Source: Ulva prolifera (Eukaryota > Chlorophyta > Ulvophyceae > Ulvales > Ulvaceae). Taken from it: a stretch of 64,000 nucleotides of DNA. The notes beneath the pieces were generated by a model, which was not told the origin of the DNA, did no database searches, and worked only from the letters and a program-made list of their open reading frames with translations. Below are positions 55,778 through 64,000 of this stretch, piece by piece. Each line of letters opens with the position of its first letter. Position 1 is the first letter of the stretch. The DNA lies in NCBI GenBank assembly GCA_023078555.1, contig CM041197.1, positions 10,536,552 through 10,600,551 of the forward strand, in the 5' to 3' direction. The translations under genes and the position numbers were made by a program.

Positions 55778-58539
55778 CTGCACCACCAAAACGTGTCAAG
55801 TAGAAGCCAGGGGTAGATACCCCGCGAACAGTATTGCATATGAATGGCCACAAGATTCGGATGTATCAGCGCTAGCGTAACAGATAATTATCTAAAACAA
55901 AGTGAATAGCATGAAGGTGCTCGGTCAAATTGCCTGGAGTGTTCAGGAAAGAGATTCATCAAACTGTTCCGAAGTCAACTCTCGGATGTGTTGGCTGCTG
56001 TACAGCTTACACATTTGCCGCGAGTCGCTCACACAATGCAACATGCGGGAGAGGGCTTGCAAGGATCGTGATTCCCATGGAGAATTGCGTTTTATACAGT
56101 GCTATGCCCCCCCCTCAGCTGAGACATGTCCATGCCGTGCAGAGCAGACTCCATCGCCTGAGCAGGAACAGCCGGCCAAGGCACACTGCGTTTGCACATG
56201 TATACAACGCGTGTGCCAAGAAACCTGGTTGTAACGCACTCGCATCGAAGGACCTGCAGCTGAGCCGCAGCTGTGAGTCCACGCATTCCTGGGTGTCACC
56301 GAAGAGCACATCTTCACACCCCGTGACCTCCTCGAAGCCTGGTGTTACGCCTTTCAGGGCATGTCGCGACAGTGCAGCCTACGTCGGTAAACATCCCGGC
56401 CCGCGGCGCACGAAACCAGCCAAACACCGCAAACGAGCGATCATAGCTTTTTATCAAACAGTTGAAACATTTCATGCGGTCTAGGAGATGGTTTGAGCGT
56501 TCTGTGGGCAGATCCTCGAGGAGATCCCAAGGACACGTGCACAACCCATAAGGCGGGCCGTCACGGGCGATTTTTTGCTTGTCAGGCCGCGGAGATGGTC
56601 CATCAGTGATGCTTGCGGGTATCAGATGGGCGTCATGCCGCGTGGTCACGTCGTCAAAATGCGGTACCGCCTACGGGTATAGCATGTAGTACACCGTATG
56701 AATGCCAGGACGTTTATGCTGAAGCTGTAGGCGCCTTCTTGATTGCTGGCGCCCGCAATTATCGCAAGTTCGCACAATTGGGTGCCATCTGTCTCTCTGA
56801 GGTACGAACCAGCATCATGCCAACTTGCATGAAGTGCTAGCATTGCATAAAGGATCAGCATCGCTGATTCAGCGACCGCCACAAGCGGCGTCCGCAAGGC
56901 GTCAACCTTGAGCTTATGAACACCAGGAAGCCAATTACCACAGATTTACGTTCCTGCTCGCCAACACAGCGATAGTGGAATTTACAGAGGATATTAACTG
57001 TGGGCCAGGAGCAGCAGCCGGCCGCTGAACACGGAGGTGCGCTCGAACGTGGTTTCGCAGCGATGAACTTGCCGCTCTCGTGTGCATTCACTCGAGTTCA
57101 CAAGACACAAGCGTAATTGATACATCATAAAGTATATTCCTGTGAATGCGCTCGGACATCCGAGCATTGATTCATATCGTACTGCGTGGCCCTCGAATGC
57201 CGTAACCTGCATCAGGCTTCGGCACTGTGCTCTACAGTAGAATCTTGATGCGGACATCATTGCTAGACGTGATTAAATCGTGATTGTCGAAGTCCAGTTG
57301 TGGGGGTTTCTGGCCTGTTTACGGAGTAGCCCGCTTGAGTTGTTCAGCTTCAGCGGACGTGGTGCCGTGGCTCATATGATTGACCAAGGCTAATCGACAC
57401 CTATGCGAGATCGCACAGAGGCACAGTAAAGTCTATAGAAAGTCTACATGTATGGCCTGCTGAAAGCATCCGCTTGAGGTTCGTGAAGCGGACGTTACGG
57501 CGATGGCTATATGCCACAGCAGCGACGATCACCAGTTTCAATTCGCATCCTTCAGACGCGTTGTTAAATCTGTAGATGTACATAATTCCGTGACGCTTAC
57601 ATATGACACACCAGGCTCAGCCCGCCAGTGCAGTGCAGTAGGTACCGCTGTCCCAGCTGCAGTGTCGACATGTGCAAGGGGTGACATCTTGGCAGTGGTA
57701 ATCTTGAACAACCTTTCAAGTGGTGTCGCATCCCCAGTGACGTCATGGGATCCCACCATGGGGTCCTCATCATTGCCATGCACTGCATTGCACTGCACAA
57801 TATGGCCTATCGGACTGCACTTTAAATACTTCAAGTTATAAGTTATATGTGATGCACTTTGTCCACCCCTTTACCTTTGACGTTGCCCTTCAGCATGCTG
57901 CCATACAGCTTGCAATTGAGTACCACTCCCATGTTTACACATGCGCAGCCTGCTAACATTGCAGCCTGGGGGGCCTAGCAACCTCAGTTCATAGGCACCC
58001 CCAGCAGGGCGAGCAGGATTCGCAAGGCCAGTTGGACCATGCATGCATGCATACTTCCAGCATTGTGGCACAACCATGGGACAACCATGGGACAAAGTAT
58101 CCCCAGATGGGGGGGTCAGGTGTCATGCTGTAGTAAACCTTGTCTACCACCCCCATGTGTTGCAACCACAACGGCAGCACTACAGTCAATGTAGAGCCGC
58201 ACATCGGCATCACCCTGGCCACATTGGTGTAGCCAATCAAACCACCAAGCAAACCATCTGCAACAGCCCCCCCCAAGGCAGTAACATCGTGTTGTGTCAG
58301 GCCCATACCCATCCAGGCCCTCCCCCAGGCCCGACCATTCACGTGCTGCGCCAGCCCCATGTCTGAGCCTCCGCACACTGCACCCTGCACACTGCACCCT
58401 GCACGCCCAGCGCTCAGGCTGCTTCGAACACGGCGGGCTGAATCCGTGCACTGCAGGGGCCAACTTCTCGTCACCTCTCCAACGCAGCTGACTCATGCAT
58501 GCTGTGCTGCAGTTGGCTGCACAGCACAGGTGCTCTGCT
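55778..58539. other. Region between two divergent SRCR loci
   Basis: Should contain the 5' exons or promoters of both genes. A minus frame near 56340-56190 has several Cys (TGCEDVLFGDTQECVDSQLR) and could be an extracellular exon, unproven. Nothing else was recognised. Confidence 0.4.
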
Positions 58540-59834
58540 ATGCATACGGCCGCGGTGGTCCTCACCGTGCTCCTCGCCGCCGCCCCGGCCTGCGCCGATG
58601 TGCCATCTATTGATTTGACAGTCGACAGCAGCCGGAACCCTGGGCGGCCGGTGCGGCCCGCCCGCCCAACGCGCCCCTCACGCCCCGGGCGCCCCAATCT
58701 GGCCCCGGCTCCGGGGGGGGGCGATACCATCGTGCCCGACCCCGCAACGCCAGTCATCGAGCCGCCCGCAGGCACCACCCCAGAGGCGCCGCCGACAGCT
58801 GTCCCAGGTGGTGTGAGGCTGCAGCCTGCCCGCTCCAGATGCAGCACATGCATGGTGAGCCATGTAGCCTGACTTGGCTTAGTACATTTCGTGATTAAGC
58901 ACGTAATGCAAAAGTACACGTATGGTATGTTTGCTCCAGCTAGGGGGGGTTGACCAGTACGCTGCATAGGCTACATCACTGGCTTGGCGCCGGAGGCAAG
59001 ATAAGGTAATGCAACTCGTATTAATGCAACTCTGCATGTAGCCACGTGCCTGCTACAGCCAACTGCTACTCAGCTCACCGTCGAACAAGAATGTGTGGCT
59101 GATATGCTGGGACTCGGGTCACCTCAAGTACTGCCTTAATCACCACCCAATGCGTAGCTTGGAGATAGTGTCAAATCAAGTGTAGGTCAAGTTGGTGCCG
59201 AGCCGTTTGTGTGTTCCTAGGTGCACGGCGGAACGGGATAGGGTGGAGATATGGTGAAGTAACAGGCCCCCAGACTCCTGAGGCATGCCACAAAGTGCTT
59301 ATGCATGCATCACTGTGTAGTTTAGTCGCGCATATCTGCCATTGCAGGCTGCTCTGCCATCAATACATGTGCATCGAGGCGCCTGAACCTGTTTCAGGCT
59401 GTATTGCCAGAGCTTACCGCCGGCATGCATGTGCAGAGGAGGGGGGCTTGAGGCTGGTGGGGAGGGTCGATATCAACGGCTTTGCCACGGGAGCGCTCCA
59501 ACTCTTCCACGACGGCGCCTACGGCGCAGTTTGCATTGAAGGCTTTGACGCAGCGGCCGCAGATGTCGCGTGCCGGCAGCTGGGCTTCATCGGCGGCACC
59601 AACATCCCGCTGGCCATCAGGGGTAACTTGGACAGTAGGCAGATACGCTCTGTCATCGAGGTCCGTGCCTTCTCCATGTAAGACGTAGGTACTGCTTTCA
59701 GATCACAGGATGCTCTACCCCGCAGGCTGCTGAGCAGTGTCGGAGTTGGGGCTGGTGAAAGGTGTGTACTCGAATGCCTTGACAGCGCCATTGGTCCGCC
59801 TGTGTTTCATTTCATGACAGCGGGAGCTCAGTGA
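58540..59834 (+). CDS. Secreted SRCR-domain protein, 5' exons
   Basis: Exon 1 (58540-58854) starts at ATG with a clear signal peptide (MHTAAVVLTVLLAAAPACAD), then a Pro/Arg-rich linker with RPxRP repeats, and ends at a GTGAGC donor in phase 0. Exon 2 (59439-59677) follows a TGTGCAGAG acceptor and encodes GLRLVGRVDINGFATGALQL, GAYGAVCIEGFDAAAADVAC and RQLGFIGG, the first part of an SRCR domain; donor GTAAGA. Exon 3 starts at 59726 after CCCCGCAG and gives GAGERCVLECLDS, the expected C-terminal half. An in-frame stop follows at 59832-59834, but a typical SRCR domain would go on, so more exons are likely. An earlier in-frame start at 58495 is less likely because the signal peptide begins at 58540. 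Confidence 0.72.
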
Positions 59835-59910
59835 ACACAGTTACAGTGTGGGGAGTGACCAGTCAGGGCATACCACACCTGTCATGTCAGCGGGAGCTGA
59901 GTGAACACGG
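59820..59910. repeat. Short direct repeat around GCGGGAGCTCAGTGAACAC
   Basis: CAGCGGGAGCTCAGTGAACA and CAGCGGGAGCTGAGTGAACA occur about 70 bp apart, just after the SRCR exon. Confidence 0.7.
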
Positions 59911-60385
59911 AAGTGTTCACCTGCTACAGTCTACCTGTATGCAATCAATATACCCAACTGCCATGACTCTCTACACAGAGCTGATCAGACCTATGCATGC
60001 ACATGCATATGCACACAGTGCACTAGACTACACAGCAACTTCTCAAGACAATTCATGCAAGTGTGGGAGTCATGGATGTGTGCTTGTGGAAGTGTCCAGC
60101 CTAAGAATGGCTGGGTTCAGATGGAGCTGCTTTCCTGCCTCTGTGCATGCTAGCCAGAGCATTTTGACCTCCTGTATGTTGGGTTTGATATCTTGGAACC
60201 GTTGATCCGACGATTTCTTGGAACTGTTGATCCGAGTCTGGAAATTTTGTGACGTGATGCTTTACTTGATGACACAGCTGTAGGCTACACAGCTGTAGGT
60301 GTTACTGCTGTCATTGCTATGTGAATTTTCGCAGTGACACAGCTTTGGCAGTTTTGCAGCCCTGACGAGCATTCCAGGCTCGGAT

Positions 60386-63091
60386 ATGTGCTCAGTGTAT
60401 CGTTTGAGGTGGTGCTGTGTTACAAGGACAACGGCAGCAAGGCGGGCAGCACCGCGAAAGAAGCAAACAGACGAAGCAAACACACAGGAGACAGTCGCAA
60501 AATTTGAGACAGCCCTGCAAGCGCCCCTTGCGCAGTTGCTGCACGACATGGACTCATGTAGCATGCCGCATGCTGAAGCTGCCAACACTTTCACATCTGC
60601 CCTGGCAAACATCCTACGTACCGCAGGAGAGCAATGCTTTGGGAAACACCAGGTACGGACCCATCGCGTGCAATGGTGGAACAAAGAATATGCAGACCTC
60701 AGACGCGAATGCTGGACCCTTCATGAGACACATTGCCGGACCGGCAGCGACACTGACAAGCTAGCATTCCAGCAACGCCGAGGTGCAAAGAACCAGCTGA
60801 AACGCGATCTTAAACGTGCATACACCAAACAGCAAGCCAACCATGTCTCTAAAACGTGCACGCCAGGACTTGAGTCTAAAGTTTCATGGGTGTCTGCGAA
60901 ACGTTTGTTGAAACTGCTAACCAGGGGTGGCTCGACGGCCGAGCACCCCGTGCCTTCTGTTATGTCTGGGGGAGTCCCCACTGATAATATAGACACAGTG
61001 ATGCAGGTTTTCTCGAATCACTACCAATCTGAAATGAACCCGGTCCCACATGCCACATTCTGCGAGCAAACTGATGCACATGTCAGAGACACATTGCACG
61101 CATGGCGCCAAAATGAGCCTCCACACAACCAAGAGATGGATGATGCCTTCACACTTCACGAACTTCAACAAGCACTTGCTACAATGCACAACTGGAAAGC
61201 CGCAGACCACGATGATATCATCTGCGAACTACTGAAGGCCGGGGGGCCGCAATTGCAAACCGTCGTCCTGCAGCTCCTCAATTTCTGCTGGACGCACGAA
61301 ACCATTCCCAATGCGTGGTCACTCGGAACAATTGTAAGCCTCCACAAAGCCGGGGATGCAACAGACCCCTCCAACTACCGGGGTATCACACTGCTTTCAA
61401 TATTCCGGAAGCTTTTCAGCACACTACTCAGGTCCCGCCTCCAAAACAATATAACCCTCCATGAGTCCCAAGCCGCATTCCGCGAGGATCGCGGCTGTGT
61501 AGACCATGTCCACACCTTTGCACGCATTGTCCGGGCGGCCGCCGCGGCGGACACTCCACTTTATGCTTTCTTCCTGGACATCCGGAAAGCATATGATACT
61601 GTGTGGCGCGACGGTCTGTTGTACAAACTACTCCAGAAAGGAGTGACAGGCCGCCTCGGTCGGGTCATCGCACACATGCTCTCAAACACGAAATCGAGGG
61701 TGCGCTTCCAAGACCAGGAATCACCATACTTCCCCATCACCCTCGGGGTCGGCCAAGGCGACCCCCTGTCAACCATTCTCTTTGATGTGTTCATTGATGA
61801 TCTGCTCGCAACACTGCACACCCGTCCAAAAGAACTCTGCATTCCCCTTGACTCACCAGACACCGATAAAATTTCCGGACTCACTTATGCAGATGATGTC
61901 AATGCAATGTCCTTGACACCGGCAGGGCTTCAGGGACATATTGATACAATCGATAAATGGTTGTTTCAATGGCGCTCCTTACCAAATGTGTTGAAGTCTA
62001 AAACTATGGTGTTCAATCAGCCGCAGGGCGGCGCACCAGTTGTCTTCCAGCTGCGGGGGTCGCAGTTGGAGACTGTTCACACCTACAAATACTTGGGTGT
62101 TTTCTTCCAGTCAAATGGCTCTTGGTCTGAACATATGCATCATGTACGCGCAAAGATGAACAAGGCACTTGGCGCGTGGCGGCCAGTGCTGCGTTGCCAC
62201 TACCTCCCGGTGACCGCCCGGCTCCGCCTTGTTTATGCGTTCATATATACTCCTGCTTTGTATGGGGCTGAGGTATGGATTGGCCCAAAAACTGAACTCG
62301 ACAAACTTGATACCATCTGTAAAAAGGCAATCCGCATGGTGTTTGGTCTGCACCAGTTCGATTGCAGGGAGGAGATTCTTTTTTCCGACACGGGCCTCCT
62401 GCCTGTGAGCTCAATGATCAAGGCAGCTAAACTTTGCTGGTACGCAAAGCTGACACACATGGGGGCGGAGCGATTCCCGGTTGCGGTGGAATCCACCGCG
62501 ATTCGGGGTCACTCTCAACGGGGGCCGGGGGTGGGCGGGGACTTTCACTCCCGCATCACGGCCATTGCGGCAGAACTGAAACGATATGCACACATCAGAC
62601 TTGCCTTACAGGCTCCACCCGAGCCTGAGCATCGCCGCCGACGTGGGCCACCCAGGGTGTCCAAACGTCTCGGCATGCATGATCAGCCGTCCAAACAAAG
62701 CCCTCTCACAATCACGTACTCAAATCTTACCCGTGAGAAGGTCGTGGCTGTCATGTGGTTGGCATACCTTGAACAACGATTTGAGAAGCGTGGTCGCGAC
62801 AATAAGGTCACTGGAGAGTGGTTGCGTGGTGTGATAACACACGAACTAGGGTCACTAGCCCCGTTTATGGACTCCGTTGAGCCCGGTCTTGTGCGTGTGC
62901 TAATGTCTGCTCGTTCGGGTCTGTCTCCTTTCTTGTGTAGGCACCGTAGTGAAAAGCATTTGGAATATTCACGTGCTGCTGATGTCTTCACATCCTACAT
63001 CGCACGTGCACCCATCGGGGCAGTTCTGCCACCTGTCCCAGTGGCACATCGTGATCGGCATGTCTCCGCCGTTGCGGTTTTGGTGCGGTAG
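60386..63091 (+). mobile_element. LINE (non-LTR retrotransposon) ORF with reverse transcriptase
   Basis: A 901-codon open frame. After about 230 residues of pre-RT sequence come the RT motifs: ELLKAGGPQLQ, NYRGITLLSIFRKLFS, AFREDRGCVDHVHT, FFLDIRKAYDTVW (about residue 392), GVGQGDPLSTILFDVF and the active site TYADDVNAM (about residue 501). A C-terminal domain of about 350 residues follows, ending with a C..H-containing tail (LCRHRSEKHL). No endonuclease domain precedes it, and the first residues come from a dispersed repeat also found at 438-502, so the copy is probably 5'-truncated. The uninterrupted frame suggests recent activity. It lies downstream of, and may be in an intron of, the plus-strand SRCR gene. 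Confidence 0.9.
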
Positions 63092-64000
63092 TTGCTCGCA
63101 CGGCCAGGTCCTTATGACAGTGCCTCTGGTGTTTCGTGGTCTGATGTAGCGGTTGTGCTTATTGTCGGTGTTGATGGTGTTGGTGGTGATGCTGGGGTGT
63201 CGGGTGTTGCAAATCGCCCGTCCCCTCTCGGTGAATTGGCTCGTGTTGTTGCATTCTGTGGCGCAAGTCAGAGTTTGCGGCAGCATGTTGCTTGGATGCC
63301 TCTTTCGGTCCCGGATTTCGGAGTTGTCAATGTCCAAATGGATACGGCTATGTAATCATGCATACATACATACATACGACTGCGTGAGTGGATTTGCGTG
63401 TGTATTCCTGGCAACGGCTCGCTGCCCGGCCTCTGTCCTTTGTAACTACATACATACATACATACATGCCATCTGCCGTATCTTTATCGTACGTCTGTCG
63501 TCTGTGCTGTGTCGTGGTCCCGATGTAGACGCATGCCAAAAGAACCCGGCTGCGGGAGGCAGCAAAAAGAAAACGAATAGGCCCTTAGTTGTGTTCTGTC
63601 GTCCGCTGTCGTGCAGCTGCAACGAATACGCGCGCCAGCTGCCAGTGTTCCGTCGTTCTGCAGCCCCACTAGAATGCCAGCGGACTGACCGCCAGTGGCC
63701 TGCAGCCTTGCCCATTTGGAACACCTAGATGTCTGTTCTATGTTTCGCCTGGCCTTCCTGGTGACCCGCTTGGCTGTGCAGCCGTCATGTCGGCGCGGGC
63801 CGCTGGCTGCCCGCGTGCCGTTGTCCGGCAGTCCCACTGGCAATCCTGCGGACTAGCCGCAGGTGATCTGCAGATTTGATTCGTTAAAAGTGTTGTGTGT
63901 TTGTTGTTTTAGTTTTGTGCCGTCTGGCCGGTTCAATGGCCCGTTAGACTGCACCGTTAGTGTGTCCGCTTTCAGCGGAACGAGTCCCTGCGTATGAGCT
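63092..64000 (+). other. LINE 3' region with CATA microsatellites
   Basis: T/G-rich sequence after the LINE stop codon. (CATA)n tracts at about 63357-63377 and 63446-63467 are about 90 bp apart. Similar phrases with GCCAGCGGACTGACCGCC and CCTGCGGACTAGCCGC recur near 63675 and 63845. The LINE 3' end was not located. Confidence 0.5.

Noticed and set aside
1-64000. Relict dinoflagellate spliced-leader sequences
   Set aside because: No convincing match to the conserved leader was seen, so a dinoflagellate origin is not supported by this test.

Overview
The window is nuclear eukaryotic DNA, most likely from an alga of the green lineage. The signs are spliced genes with GT-AG introns, a nuclear-type tRNA-Ala, scavenger-receptor (SRCR) domains, a secreted-type protein with a long Ser-Pro repeat, and a dense mix of Ty1/copia, LINE and CACTA elements. 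No species can be named from the sequence. A run of 100 Ns (9009-9108) marks a scaffold gap. Most open frames are compositional; the real genes are split into short exons, many with phase-0 introns.

Left part (1-8.8 kb): a 138-bp minisatellite (1276-2484), two perfect hairpins (4136-4200 and 4330-4380), an inverted array of the motif TAAGGGCGGA (4644-4796), a 223-bp LTR (4830-5052), and a plus-strand multi-exon gene of unknown function (5065-7834).

9.2-15 kb: a GC-rich, minus-strand, spliced tyrosine recombinase gene (exons 12156-9220). Its third mapped intron holds a decayed plus-strand copia element. Further upstream lie repeats, a GC-rich island and a tRNA-Ala(UGC) gene.

15-28 kb: mostly repeats. 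They include copia LTRs in convergent orientation, one split by a 266-bp insertion with a 5-bp target duplication, and the 5' half of a copia element (19.1-20.9 kb) with a primer-binding site of the half-tRNA-iMet type known from Drosophila copia.

28-46 kb: a minus-strand gene of unknown function (36387-28307) has been hit by two sister non-autonomous CACTA transposons. Element B lies in an intron and element A in a coding exon, each with perfect TIRs and a 3-bp target duplication. Upstream in the same orientation is a Tnp2-like CACTA transposase gene (about 42430-37180). A truncated third CACTA copy and a LINE reverse transcriptase remnant follow.

46-64 kb: minus-strand exons for SRCR domains, an Ala-rich domain and an acidic/Ser-Pro-rich region, probably cell-surface proteins. 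A plus-strand gene with a signal peptide and an SRCR domain runs divergently from them. Last comes a LINE with a long open reverse transcriptase frame (60386-63091).
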